A DNA stretch of 47,974 nucleotides, taken from NCBI GenBank assembly GCA_934504065.1, contig CAKSVQ010000003.1, forward strand, positions 1 to 47,974, given 5' to 3'. Both the position numbers and the translations under genes were made by a program. The notes under the pieces are model-generated. The model did no database searches and was not told where the DNA came from. It saw only the letters and a program-made list of their open reading frames with translations. Origin of the DNA: an uncultured Dysosmobacter sp. (GTDB lineage Bacteria > Bacillota > Clostridia > Oscillospirales > Oscillospiraceae). Shown here piece after piece: positions 35,588-44,141 of this stretch. The stretch's first letter is position 1, and every line of letters begins with the position of its first letter.

Positions 35588-37417
35588 TTACCAGCTCTTG
35601 CTGATGTCCGCGCCGCCGATCTTGTTGGCCGCGATGTAGCACAGCAGGATGTAGAACAGCACGACCACGGAGATCGCGTCAGACATCTGGTTGTATCCCT
35701 CCTGAGAGTAGGTAAAGGCCAGATAGGAAAGCGTCCGGGTGGTGGGGGTCATCATGATGATGATCAGGTCCAGTTCCTTGGCGATGGAGATGAACACCAG
35801 CATGAAGCCAGAAATGAAGCCGTTCTTTGCAAGGGGAATGATGATAGAGCCCATCCGCTTCCAGAAGCTGGCACCGACAATATCAGCCGCCTCTTCCAGC
35901 TCCACGCTGATCGCAAGCATATTGGCCGTGCCGGAGCGGCTGGCAAAGGGGAAGTGCTTGACCACGGAGGTCAGAATGATCAGAGTAAACGTGCCGTACA
36001 GCGAGGGGATCAGTCCACCCAGATGGGGACGGGAGAACATGGAGAAATACATGGTGGAAAATGCCACGCCGCTCATCAGATAGGGCACGAACACCAGCTG
36101 CTCGGTGAGGTTACCGTACCACTTGCCGCGGCCGCGGGAGCTGATATAGCCCAGGAACTGGCCGCAGAACGCCGTGAGGATGGAGGCGATGAGGGACAGG
36201 CGGACGGTGTTGTACAGCGCATTCCAGAACTCGTCGTGCCGGAAGATGCCGGGATAGTTGGTGTATTTCACCGTTTGGTCGGTGGTGCCGATCCAGTTAT
36301 ACAGCGTGAGGTTGCTGAGGCTGTAGCCCGCGCCGGTGGTGACCTGGAACGTCTCCATGATCAGCACGAAGAAGGGCATCACCATAGCGAGGAACAGGAA
36401 GACGCCGAGGAACACCATCATGGGCTTTTTGGCCTTGCCCAGCGGCATCAAGGTGCTGCGGCCGCCCTTGCCGCCCACGGTGGCATAGGACTTGCGCACA
36501 CCGATGATGCGCTGGTTGCCCATCAGGATCATGGCGGCCAGACCCACCAGCACGATGCTCATGGCATAGCCCACGCCGCGGGGCCCCTGATCGATGAACA
36601 CCCGCATTTTGGTGGCCAGCGTATAATAGCCGATGCGGTTGCCGAGGTTGGCGGCAACGCCGTAAGTACCAATGGATTTGGAAATGGTCATGACCAGCGC
36701 GGAGAGCACGGAGGGCATGATGAGGGGCAGGGTAATGTGGCGCAGGATCTGGGCCTTGTTCGCGCCCTGGATCTCGCCCATCTCCTCCAGCTCCGAGTTG
36801 ATGGAGCGCAGAGCGCCGGAAACCTGAATATAGGAAAACGCGTAGTAGTGCATGGACATGCACAGGATGATGGCAATGGGGCCGTAGGCCAGCCAGTCGG
36901 GCACGGGAACGCCCAAACCCGCCAGAAAACCGTTGGCGCCGCTGGTGGAGTTGCGGAACACGGCCAGCCACGCCAGCGCCTTCGTCCACGAAGGGATCAT
37001 ATAGGGAATGGTGACAAGCAGGCCCAGCACCTTTTTGCCGGGGATGTCCGTGCGGATCATCAGCCACGCCAGCACCGAGCCCAGAGGCACGGAGATGAGG
37101 GTGGTCATCGCGCCGCAGAACAGGGAATTGAGCAGCGGCTCCCACAGCACGGCCTTGCTCATGTTGCTGGCCAGCATATATTTCCAGTAATACAGGGTAA
37201 ACTGCCCGATGGTGGCGCCGTGATTGCGCCGCAGCTCGGACTGCGCAAGGGTAAAGGTGGACTTGACCATGGTCAGCAGGGGGATCACGATCAGGCAGAA
37301 CAGAACTACCAGACTGACCAGTACGATCATGTTGAACGGGTTCTTCACCACATTCAGGATCAGGTTCTTCAGCCGCGTTTTGGTTAACGGTTTTCTGGGA
37401 AGATCTTTCTTGGACAC
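35588..37417 (-). CDS. ABC transporter permease, two fused domains (FbpB-like)
   Basis: A 609-residue permease with two copies of the BPD_transp_1 domain in one chain, about twelve helices, as in FbpB/AfuB iron importers. Each half has a cytoplasmic EAA-type loop: LEEMGEIQGANKAQILRHITLPL in the first and LEEAADIVGASFWKRMGSIIIPL in the second. A GTG start at 37417 is used, with AGAGGTG close upstream. First gene of the operon. A near-consensus promoter and a GTAAACGTTTAC palindrome precede it. Substrate could be iron, phosphonate or polyamine. Confidence 0.87.
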   Translation of the reverse strand: MSKKDLPRKPLTKTRLKNLILNVVKNPFNMIVLVSLVVLFCLIVIPLLTMVKSTFTLAQSELRRNHGATIGQFTLYYWKYMLASNMSKAVLWEPLLNSLFCGAMTTLISVPLGSVLAWLMIRTDIPGKKVLGLLVTIPYMIPSWTKALAWLAVFRNSTSGANGFLAGLGVPVPDWLAYGPIAIILCMSMHYYAFSYIQVSGALRSINSELEEMGEIQGANKAQILRHITLPLIMPSVLSALVMTISKSIGTYGVAANLGNRIGYYTLATKMRVFIDQGPRGVGYAMSIVLVGLAAMILMGNQRIIGVRKSYATVGGKGGRSTLMPLGKAKKPMMVFLGVFLFLAMVMPFFVLIMETFQVTTGAGYSLSNLTLYNWIGTTDQTVKYTNYPGIFRHDEFWNALYNTVRLSLIASILTAFCGQFLGYISSRGRGKWYGNLTEQLVFVPYLMSGVAFSTMYFSMFSRPHLGGLIPSLYGTFTLIILTSVVKHFPFASRSGTANMLAISVELEEAADIVGASFWKRMGSIIIPLAKNGFISGFMLVFISIAKELDLIIIMMTPTTRTLSYLAFTYSQEGYNQMSDAISVVVLFYILLCYIAANKIGGADISKSW

Positions 37418-37534
37418 ACGAACACCTCTTTCTCAATACTGCCGGGAACTTTGTCTGGGCGGTTTTGGTCTTTCCTCACATCCATTCTCTTTTCGCAGTG
37501 TGGCGTTTACCGGGCTGTGATCGGCAGCCTTTTT

Positions 37535-37550
37535 GTGTAAACGTTTACGA
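37535..37550. promoter_or_regulatory. LacI/CcpA-type operator before the ABC importer operon
   Basis: GTAAACGTTTAC (37537-37548) is a perfect 12-bp palindrome, 14 bp downstream of the -10 box. It resembles LacI-family operators and is close to the CcpA cre consensus. A half site GTTTAC follows at 37505-37510. Confidence 0.7.
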
Positions 37551-37562
37551 TTTGTTGTGTCC

Positions 37563-37592
37563 ATTATAAGAAATTTTTGTTGCATTTGTCAA
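37563..37592 (-). promoter_or_regulatory. Promoter of the iron/polyamine-type ABC operon
   Basis: Minus strand TTGACA (37587-37592), 18-bp spacer, TATAAT (37563-37568). The 317-bp gap between this operon and the exporter genes also holds the operator and a weak hairpin; nothing else is seen. Confidence 0.82.
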
Positions 37593-37713
37593 TGCATATA
37601 GTCCCCAGTTTACGGGTGCTTTTTTATATCTTTTTAACAATTCGTGTAGGAGCCGCACAAAGTATTTCGTCATTTTCCCAGCATTTTGACGATTATTTTC
37701 CAATCGCACCGCG

Positions 37714-37742
37714 CAAAATAGTGGCGTTATGCAACTATTTTG
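37714..37742 (-). terminator. Weak terminator-like hairpin at the end of the ABC exporter operon
   Basis: CAAAATAGT (37714-37722) and ACTATTTTG (37734-37742) form a 9-bp AT-rich stem overlapping the stop codon of the second exporter gene. Its stability is doubtful. Confidence 0.4.
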
Positions 37743-39498
37743 TGGAATCTGCCAAATCCCCCTCCTGCGTCCATTGAGCGGCGTACAGCTTTGCGTATGC
37801 TCCATTTTTTTCCATTAGCTCCGCATGGGTCCCCTGCTCCGCAACGGCGCCGTTTTCCATCACCAGAATGCAGTCGGCTCTTCGGATGGTGGCAAGGCGG
37901 TGGGCGATGACAAAGCAGGTGCGCCCCCGGCGCAGATGCTCCATGGCAAAGCTGATCTCCCCCTCCGTCTCCGTGTCCACATTGCTGGTGGCCTCATCCA
38001 GAATCACGATATCCGCGTCGGTCAGCAGGCAACGTGCAATGGCCAGAAGCTGCCGCTGGCCCTTGGAAATGCCTGCCCCCTCATCGGTCAGTACGGTGTC
38101 GTATCCCTGCGGCAGAGCTGTAATAAAGCGGTGGATGCGGGCAGCCTTTGCCGCCGCCACGATGGCTTCCCGGGTGGCATTCGGCGTGCCATAGGCAATG
38201 TTTTCGGCAATGGTGCCGCCGAAGAGCCATGTATCCTGCATTACCAGCGCCAGTCGGCGGCGCAGACCGTCCCGGCTGTATCGCCCCACCGGGACACCAT
38301 CGATGGTGATGCAGCCGCTCTGCGGCTCATAAAACCGCAGCAGCAGGCTTACCAGCGTGGTCTTGCCTGCCCCGGTGGGGCCCACCACCGCCGTCAGGCT
38401 TCCGGCGGGCACGTTTGCGGAAAATTCCCGCAGAACAGGCCGCTCCGGTGTATAGCCAAAGGTCACGCAGTCGAAGACGATGCCGCCCCGCAGGCCTTCG
38501 GCGGGGATGGCGTCCGGCTCGTCGCCGCGCTCGGTCGTCTCGTCGATCAGGTCCAGCACCCGCTCCGCCGCCGCAGCGCTGGATTGCAGCTCGCTTAAAA
38601 GGTTCGCCGCCTCCCGGATGGGGGCAGAGAACTTCCGGGAATACAGCACAAAGGAAGAAAGGCTCCCCAGCGTCAGCGCGCCGCGCAGATACAGCACCGC
38701 CCCGAACATGCTCACCGCCGCCAGCGACGCATTGTTGATAAAGTTTACCGAGGGCCCCAGCGCAGCGCTGGCCCGGTCGGCCTCGTAATAGGCCTGGGAG
38801 GCCGCGTCGTTATACGCCGCGAACTGTTTTTCGTCTGCGTCCTCCACACCGTAGGCCCGGATGGCCCGCTGGCGGCTCACCCGCTCCTCAGTAAAAGCGT
38901 TCAACGCTCCCAGCGCCTTAGAGCGCAGGCGGAACAGCGGGTGTACCCGCTTCATCTGCACCCCCGTCAGCGCCACGGACAGCGGCACCGTCACGCAGAA
39001 CACCCCCGTCAGCCGGGGAGAGAGGGCCAGCAGCATCATAAAGGAACCCACCACCGTCAGGGCGCTGGTGCCAAGCTGCAGCAGGTCTGTGGAAAGAGCG
39101 GCATTCACCGTGTCCACATCATAGCAGATACGGCTGATGAGGTCGCCCGCGGGGTGCGTGTCAAAATACTGCACCGGAAGCTCGCTCATGCGGTCGAAGG
39201 CGGCGCGGCGCAGATCGTGGGAAACGCCCTGCCCCACCCGGGTGAGCCCCACGCCAATGCAGTAATTCAAAAAGGAGGCCCCGGCATAGCACAGCAGCAT
39301 CCCACAGCCGTTTTTGGCCACTCCTGCAAAGTCCACACCCCCCGGAACGGTGCCCACAGCGTCCACCGCCCAGCCGGAGAGCATGGGCCCCAGCAGGGAA
39401 AGCAGGCTGGAGAGCACTAACAGCGCGCAAAGACCCGCCAGCTTCCACCCATAGGGCCGCAGGAACCGGGCAAGCCGCCCCATTACCGACCGTTTCAC
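37735..39498 (-). CDS. ABC exporter subunit with consensus ATPase motifs but altered signature
   Basis: A 587-residue half-transporter: six N-terminal helices (about 18-300) and one NBD. Walker A is GPTGAGKTT (about 373-381), Walker B ILDEATSNVD with catalytic Glu502, and the switch is AHRLATI with His533. The signature reads ISKGQ (477-481) where LSGGQ is usual. A GTG start at 39498 overlaps the previous stop (GTGA), with GGAGGG 8 bp upstream. The gene pairs with the preceding one as a heterodimeric exporter of the TM287/288 or MdlAB type. Cargo unknown (drug, lipid or peptide). Confidence 0.88.
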   Translation of the reverse strand: MKRSVMGRLARFLRPYGWKLAGLCALLVLSSLLSLLGPMLSGWAVDAVGTVPGGVDFAGVAKNGCGMLLCYAGASFLNYCIGVGLTRVGQGVSHDLRRAAFDRMSELPVQYFDTHPAGDLISRICYDVDTVNAALSTDLLQLGTSALTVVGSFMMLLALSPRLTGVFCVTVPLSVALTGVQMKRVHPLFRLRSKALGALNAFTEERVSRQRAIRAYGVEDADEKQFAAYNDAASQAYYEADRASAALGPSVNFINNASLAAVSMFGAVLYLRGALTLGSLSSFVLYSRKFSAPIREAANLLSELQSSAAAAERVLDLIDETTERGDEPDAIPAEGLRGGIVFDCVTFGYTPERPVLREFSANVPAGSLTAVVGPTGAGKTTLVSLLLRFYEPQSGCITIDGVPVGRYSRDGLRRRLALVMQDTWLFGGTIAENIAYGTPNATREAIVAAAKAARIHRFITALPQGYDTVLTDEGAGISKGQRQLLAIARCLLTDADIVILDEATSNVDTETEGEISFAMEHLRRGRTCFVIAHRLATIRRADCILVMENGAVAEQGTHAELMEKNGAYAKLYAAQWTQEGDLADSTK

Positions 39499-41198
39499 GC
39501 CTGTATCCCTCCCATTTGAAGCTCCGTCATCCGGCGGTAACGGGGACAGCGCTCCATCAGTTCTTCGTGGCAGCCCTGATGGGTGATGCGTCCCTCCCCT
39601 AATACAAGGATACGCTCCGCATCCCACAGCGACGCGATCCGCTCCGAGATCACCACCAGCGTCGTCTCCGGCAGGTCGCGGCGGATGGCGGCATACAGCG
39701 CCGCCGCGGTGCGGTAATCCAGCGCGCTGTCGGCGCTGTCTAATATCAGCACATCCGGCTTTGCCGCCAGCGCCCGGGCAATCAGCAGCCGTTGGCGCTG
39801 CCCGCCGGAGAGGTTGCCGCCCCGGATGTCCACTCTGGTATCCAGCCCATGGGGCAGCTTTTCGATAAATTCCCACGCCTGCGCCGTTTTGGCGGCGGCT
39901 TCCACCGCCTCCCGGGAAAGGCCCCGGAGGAAGGAGATATTTTCATAGACCGTGTCCCGCAGCAGCGTCTCGTTTTGGAACACCACGCCAAAGCGCCGCT
40001 CCTCCGCCCGCAGGGCCCTCACGTCCCGGCCATGCACCACCACGGTGCCCGCCCCCGCGTCATAAAGCCGCAGAAGAAGGCTGACAAGGGTGGTCTTTCC
40101 GCTTCCAGTGGGGCCGAGGATGCCCAGCATCTTCCCCTTTTCCAGCGTAAAATCCAGTCCTTCCAAATCGTTTTCCACACCCAGATAGGAAAAGGACACC
40201 GCCCGCATCCCCAGCTCCCCGTTGAACTGATCCTCGGAGGGACGCACCCCCTGCGCAGCAGAGGCCTTTAAAAGCTCCTCTACCCGCCGGGCCGATGCCG
40301 CGCCCTTGCTCAGCTTGACAAAGATCTTCGCCATGCCCAGCGTAGCGTTCTGAATCAGGGCGAAGTAAGACAAAAACGCCACGATCTGCCCCACGGCCAG
40401 CCGCCCGCAGTCCACCATCGCCGCGCCCACGGCCACCACCAGCACCAATCCCGCGTTCAGAAAAAAATCCGTCAGGGGGTTGGCCGCGGCCATGCACTGT
40501 CCCGCCGTCTCTTCGCACTGCCTTGCCCGGGCATTGGCCTCATGAAAGCGACTGCGCTCCTGCGCCTGACAGCCCAGCGCCTTGATGACCCGCACACCGG
40601 AGGCGTTTTCCCGGATGATGCGCACCACGGCATCCACCGCCGACTGGGACGCGGTATAATAAGGTATGCCCCGGCGCGTCACACGGTAGATGGTGAAAAA
40701 GGTGGCCCCGCACACCGCCAGCTGCACCAGTCCCAGCATCGGTGCCCGAAGCAGCGTGAGCACCAGCCCGCCCAGCACCAGCAGCGGCGCGCGGATCCCG
40801 CCGCGCTGCACCTTGTCGAACATCTGGTGGATATGATAGGTGTCGTTAGTTAGGCGGGAGACCAGCGAGGAAACGGAATAGCCATCCATCTGGGCACAGC
40901 TCAGGTGCTCCACCCGGCTGTAAAGGTCCTGCCGCAGTACCCGGGTGACCTCCATGGAGACCCACGCCGCCATGCGGTTGGCCGTGATGTTGCACACCGC
41001 CGCCCCGCAGGCCAGCACCATCATCCACCCGCCCGTCCGCCAGATGGAGCCAAGATCACCGGAGGGCACGCAGGCATCGATAATCCGGGCCAGCAGCAGC
41101 GGCAGCAGCAGTTCCAGCATGGCGGCGGTGAACTTGATGCCCACGCCGACGGCGATCCGCCGCCGGAAGGGAAGCAGATAGCGAAGCACGGTGCGCAC
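39495..41198 (-). CDS. ABC exporter subunit with degenerate catalytic residues
   Basis: A 567-residue half-transporter with six helices and one NBD. Walker A GPTGSGKTT (362-370) and signature LSGGQ (463-467) are intact. Walker B is LILDS, with Ser488 in the place of the catalytic Glu, and the switch His is Glu519 (VVISERIASL). This is the expected degenerate-site partner of the following subunit. A GTG start at 41198 has GGGAGGGG 6 bp upstream. The promoter and an operator like that of the neighbouring importer operon lie just before it. Confidence 0.88.
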   Translation of the reverse strand: MRTVLRYLLPFRRRIAVGVGIKFTAAMLELLLPLLLARIIDACVPSGDLGSIWRTGGWMMVLACGAAVCNITANRMAAWVSMEVTRVLRQDLYSRVEHLSCAQMDGYSVSSLVSRLTNDTYHIHQMFDKVQRGGIRAPLLVLGGLVLTLLRAPMLGLVQLAVCGATFFTIYRVTRRGIPYYTASQSAVDAVVRIIRENASGVRVIKALGCQAQERSRFHEANARARQCEETAGQCMAAANPLTDFFLNAGLVLVVAVGAAMVDCGRLAVGQIVAFLSYFALIQNATLGMAKIFVKLSKGAASARRVEELLKASAAQGVRPSEDQFNGELGMRAVSFSYLGVENDLEGLDFTLEKGKMLGILGPTGSGKTTLVSLLLRLYDAGAGTVVVHGRDVRALRAEERRFGVVFQNETLLRDTVYENISFLRGLSREAVEAAAKTAQAWEFIEKLPHGLDTRVDIRGGNLSGGQRQRLLIARALAAKPDVLILDSADSALDYRTAAALYAAIRRDLPETTLVVISERIASLWDAERILVLGEGRITHQGCHEELMERCPRYRRMTELQMGGIQA

Positions 41199-41216
41199 AG
41201 GCAGCCCCTCCCTTTA

Positions 41217-41230
41217 CTCAAACGTTTACA
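41217..41230. promoter_or_regulatory. LacI/CcpA-type operator before the ABC exporter operon
   Basis: Minus strand TGTAAACGTTTGAG, sharing TGTAAACGTTT with the operator at 37535-37550. It is placed 16 bp downstream of the -10 box, the same layout. Confidence 0.62.
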
Positions 41231-41246
41231 CGCCTTGTTACTCCTC

Positions 41247-41275
41247 ATGATACCCACCGCAGAGCGGGAAGTCAA
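41247..41275 (-). promoter_or_regulatory. Promoter of the ABC exporter operon
   Basis: Minus strand TTGACT (41270-41275), 17-bp spacer, TATCAT (41247-41252). Confidence 0.75.
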
Positions 41276-41430
41276 TGCGCGTTTTATTGCAAGTTACAGT
41301 CCCTTTTTTGTGTTTTCCAGCGGTGAACACCATCGCCGCAGCTGTCCATTTTCGCCTGTTTTTGTGTATTTTACCTATGCCGTGCCGTTTCGTGCTGTCT
41401 TTTCTGTGATGTTTTCCCTCACTTTGGCGG

Positions 41431-41459
41431 TTGACTTTTTTTCCGGAAGTCACTACAAT
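41431..41459 (+). promoter_or_regulatory. Promoter of the liv leader and operon
   Basis: TTGACT (41431-41436), 17-bp spacer, TACAAT (41454-41459). Transcription would begin near 41466, giving a leader of about 390 nt before livJ. Confidence 0.8.
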
Positions 41460-41499
41460 AAGTGACAATCAATCAAGCAAACGGAAAGGAGCGGTGGCA

Positions 41500-41775
41500 A
41501 TGACCTCCATGCAGATGCACAATTCCATGATGTCCATGCCGACGGCTTCTTTCTGTGATGTCGCCGCTTCTGCCGCGCGTTCTGCGCGTCATATGTCTGC
41601 GCGCAACAACTCCATCTGTGTGATTCTGGACGCCATTGTCATGGCGTCCATTATTATTGCGTCCATTTCCCTGCTGGGGCTCATTCGCCTGTCCATTCTG
41701 GTACTGGTATTGGTTCTGGTAGGCCTGCTGGTAACCCAACAAGAAAAGATGCCATGGATGCGAACGTTCGCTTGA
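41500..41775 (+). CDS. Candidate BCAA-rich leader peptide of the liv operon
   Basis: A 91-codon ORF with AAAGGAG 8 bp before ATG 41500, between the promoter and an intrinsic terminator ahead of livJ. The first part is Met-rich. From codon 39 to 78, 27 of 40 codons specify Ile, Leu or Val, including IIIASIS and LVLVLVLVGLLV. Such runs before a branched-chain amino-acid operon suggest ribosome-mediated transcription attenuation, as in enterobacterial ilv leaders. An in-frame ATG at 41593 would give a shorter version. The alternative is a small one-helix membrane protein. I do not recognise the sequence itself. Confidence 0.6.
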   Translation: MTSMQMHNSMMSMPTASFCDVAASAARSARHMSARNNSICVILDAIVMASIIIASISLLGLIRLSILVLVLVLVGLLVTQQEKMPWMRTFA

Positions 41776-41793
41776 ATGTACTTTGATACAGCA

Positions 41794-41826
41794 AAGCGGT
41801 TCCGCTCATGGCGGGACCGCTTTTTT
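41794..41826 (+). terminator. Intrinsic terminator (candidate attenuator) before livJ
   Basis: AAGCGGTTCCGC (41794-41805) pairs with GCGGGACCGCTT (41811-41822), one wobble pair, followed by a run of T to 41826. It lies between the BCAA-rich ORF and the livJ ribosome site, so read-through is required to express the operon from the upstream promoter. Confidence 0.88.
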
Positions 41827-41854
41827 GTATATATCAAACCAAAAGGAGAAACTC

Positions 41855-43060
41855 ATGATGAAAAAGAAGTTTTTTGCTCTGATGATGGCTGCTGTCATGG
41901 CCGTCAGCATGGCCGCCTGTGGCGGCAGCTCCAACAGCGGAAGCGCTTCCGGCGATAATTCCGGCAGCAGCTCTGATCCCGCCCCCTCCGCCAGCGGCAC
42001 CGCTTTCAAGCTGGGCGGCACGGCTCCCCTCACCGGCGGCGCGGCCATTTACGGCAACGCGGTGAAGAACGGCGCCCAGATCGCCGTGGATGAGATCAAC
42101 GCCGAGGGCGGCCCCATCCAGTTCGAGCTGAAGTATGAGGACGACCAGCACGATGCCGAAAAGGCCGTCAACGCCTACAACGCCCTGAAGGACTGGGGCA
42201 TGCAGCTCTCTCTCGGCTCCGTGACCACCAAGCCCTGCGAGGCAACCTCCGTTCTGAACAATGAGGACCGCATCTTCGGCCTGACCCCCTCCGCCTCCTC
42301 TGAGGCCACCACCGACGGCAAGGACGATATGTTCCAGATGTGCTTCACCGACCCCAACCAGGGCTCCGCTTCCGCTGAGTACATCTCTGAAAAGGCTCTG
42401 GGCAGCAAGATCGCCATCATCTGGAAGAATGACGACGTGTACTCCAAGGGCATCCACGATACCTTTACCGCCAAGGCCGCTGAGCTGGGTCTGGAGATCG
42501 TCTCCGACACCACCTTTGCCGACGGCAACGACACCGACTTCTCCGTCCAGCTCGCCGATGCCCAGACCAAGGGTGCCGATCTGGTGTTCCTGCCCATGTA
42601 CTATCAGCCCGCTTCCCTGATCTTTGCGCAGGCCAAGAACATGGGCTATGAGCCCACCTGGTTCGGCGTGGACGGCATGGACGGCATCTTGACGCTGGAC
42701 GGCTTCGACACCTCCCTTGCCGAGGGCGTTATGCTGCTGACCCCCTTCAACGCGGACTCCTCTGATGAGCGCACCCAGAACTTTGTTAAGAAGTATCAGG
42801 ACCAGTTCGGCGATGTGCCCAACCAGTTCGCCGCTGACGCCTATGACTGTGTGTACGCTTACAAGCAGGCCCTTGAGGCCGCTGGCGCCACCCCCGACAT
42901 GGACGCCGCCACCCTCTGCGACCTGATGATCCAGCAGTTCACCTCCATGACCTTCGACGGTCTGACGGGCTCCGGCATGACCTGGGGCACTGACGGCCAC
43001 GTCTCCAAGAGCCCCAAGGGCATGGTGATTGAGAACGGCGCTTACGTCGGCCTCGACTGA
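41855..43060 (+). CDS. livJ: Branched-chain amino acid ABC transporter substrate-binding lipoprotein
   Basis: A 401-residue Leu/Ile/Val-binding-type lipoprotein (Peripla_BP_6). The signal ends at MAAC (Cys about 22), followed by a Gly/Ser linker. The domain begins FKLGGTAPLTGGAAIYGNAVKNGAQIAVDEINA. It continues through GSVTTKPCEATSVLNNEDRIF and KIAIIWKNDDVYSKGIHDTF, all typical of LivJ/LivK. AAAGGAG lies 6 bp before ATG 41855. First structural gene of livJ-livH-livM-livG-livF, downstream of the attenuator-like leader. Confidence 0.92.
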   Translation: MMKKKFFALMMAAVMAVSMAACGGSSNSGSASGDNSGSSSDPAPSASGTAFKLGGTAPLTGGAAIYGNAVKNGAQIAVDEINAEGGPIQFELKYEDDQHDAEKAVNAYNALKDWGMQLSLGSVTTKPCEATSVLNNEDRIFGLTPSASSEATTDGKDDMFQMCFTDPNQGSASAEYISEKALGSKIAIIWKNDDVYSKGIHDTFTAKAAELGLEIVSDTTFADGNDTDFSVQLADAQTKGADLVFLPMYYQPASLIFAQAKNMGYEPTWFGVDGMDGILTLDGFDTSLAEGVMLLTPFNADSSDERTQNFVKKYQDQFGDVPNQFAADAYDCVYAYKQALEAAGATPDMDAATLCDLMIQQFTSMTFDGLTGSGMTWGTDGHVSKSPKGMVIENGAYVGLD

Positions 43061-43080
43061 TCCCCGCTTTCCCACCCGGC

Positions 43081-43186
43081 GGAGGGGCGACATCGCCCCT
43101 CCGGTCTCGGGGGTTTCAGCGCGTATCTGAAAAATACCGCCGCCGCGCGGTACTTTTCAGATACGCCCTTGCCCGTCAACGAGACC
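43081..43186 (+). repeat. Nested inverted repeats between livJ and livH
   Basis: A perfect 10-bp hairpin GGAGGGGCGA/TCGCCCCTCC (43081-43102) is followed by an outer stem GGTCTCG (43103-43109) with CGAGACC (43180-43186). That stem encloses a long stem GCGTATCTGAAAA (43121-43133) with TTTTCAGATACGC (43154-43166), capped by TACCGC/GCGGTA. There is no T-run. A role in 3'-end protection of livJ mRNA or partial termination is plausible. Confidence 0.7.
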
Positions 43187-43223
43187 GCTTCCCTTCAAAT
43201 GCAACGATATGAGGTGTGTGTCA

Positions 43224-44132
43224 ATGAGCTTTTTGAATTTTCTCATCAGCGGTATCAGCCTCGGCAGCATCTACGCCATCATCGCTTTGGGCTACACCAT
43301 GGTATACGGTATTGCCAAGATGCTGAACTTCGCCCACGGCGACGTGATCATGGTAGGCGCTTACGTGTGCTTCTTCGCCGTTTCCAAGTATTCGCTGCCC
43401 CCGGTGCTGGGCGTTTTGCTGGCCGTGGTGGTGTGCACGGTGCTGGGCATCGTGGTGGAGCGGCTTGCCTATAAGCCCCTGCGCACCGCCCCGTCGCTGG
43501 CCGTGCTCATCACGGCCATCGGCGTGAGCTATTTCCTGCAGAACACCGCGCTGCTGCTGTGGACCTCCAACCCCAAGGTGTTCCCCTCCTTCTTCTCCGT
43601 TTCCGGCGGAGCGGACGGTACCGCCTCCTCCGGTATTGAGCTCTTCGGCGGCCAGCTCAAGATCTCTTACGTGACCATCGTCACCATCGTGGCCTGCCTT
43701 GTCATCATGCTGGTGCTCTCCGCCTTTGTCAGCAAGACCAAGATGGGCAAGGCCATGCGGGCCTGCTCCGAGGATAAGGGCGCGGCACAGTTGATGGGCA
43801 TCAACGTCAACTCCACTATTTCCATGACCTTTGCCATCGGCTCCGGCCTTGCGGCCATCGCGGGCGTGCTGCTGTGCTCCGCCTATCCCACGCTGGTGCC
43901 CACCACCGGCTCCATGCCCGGCATCAAGGCGTTCACCGCCGCTGTGTTCGGCGGCATCGGCTCCATCCCCGGTGCGCTGCTGGGCGGGCTGCTGCTGGGC
44001 ATCATCGAAATTCTCGCCAAGGCCTATATCTCCACCCAGCTCAGCGACGCCATCGTTTTCGCCGTGCTGATCGTGGTGCTGCTGGTGAAGCCCGTCGGCC
44101 TGCTGGGCAAGCAGATCCGTGAGAAAGTGTGA
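43224..44132 (+). CDS. livH: Branched-chain amino acid ABC transporter permease
   Basis: A 302-residue polytopic membrane protein of the LivH family. It begins FLNFLISGISLGSIYAIIALGYTMVYGIAKMLNFAHGD, a highly typical LivH start. The cytoplasmic loop contains MGKAMRACSEDKGAAQLMGINVN, and the C-terminal part AFTAAVFGGIGSIPGALLGG. I prefer ATG 43224, with GAGGTG about 7 bp upstream, over ATG 43209. livM starts 9 bp after it. Confidence 0.93.
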   Translation: MSFLNFLISGISLGSIYAIIALGYTMVYGIAKMLNFAHGDVIMVGAYVCFFAVSKYSLPPVLGVLLAVVVCTVLGIVVERLAYKPLRTAPSLAVLITAIGVSYFLQNTALLLWTSNPKVFPSFFSVSGGADGTASSGIELFGGQLKISYVTIVTIVACLVIMLVLSAFVSKTKMGKAMRACSEDKGAAQLMGINVNSTISMTFAIGSGLAAIAGVLLCSAYPTLVPTTGSMPGIKAFTAAVFGGIGSIPGALLGGLLLGIIEILAKAYISTQLSDAIVFAVLIVVLLVKPVGLLGKQIREKV

Positions 44133-44141
44133 GGTGGAAAT

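Noticed and set aside
41473..41742. Minus-strand frame rich in Gln/Asn/His opposite the liv leader ORF
   Set aside because: It is the mirror of the Ile/Leu/Val codon run and has no ribosome site or promoter.
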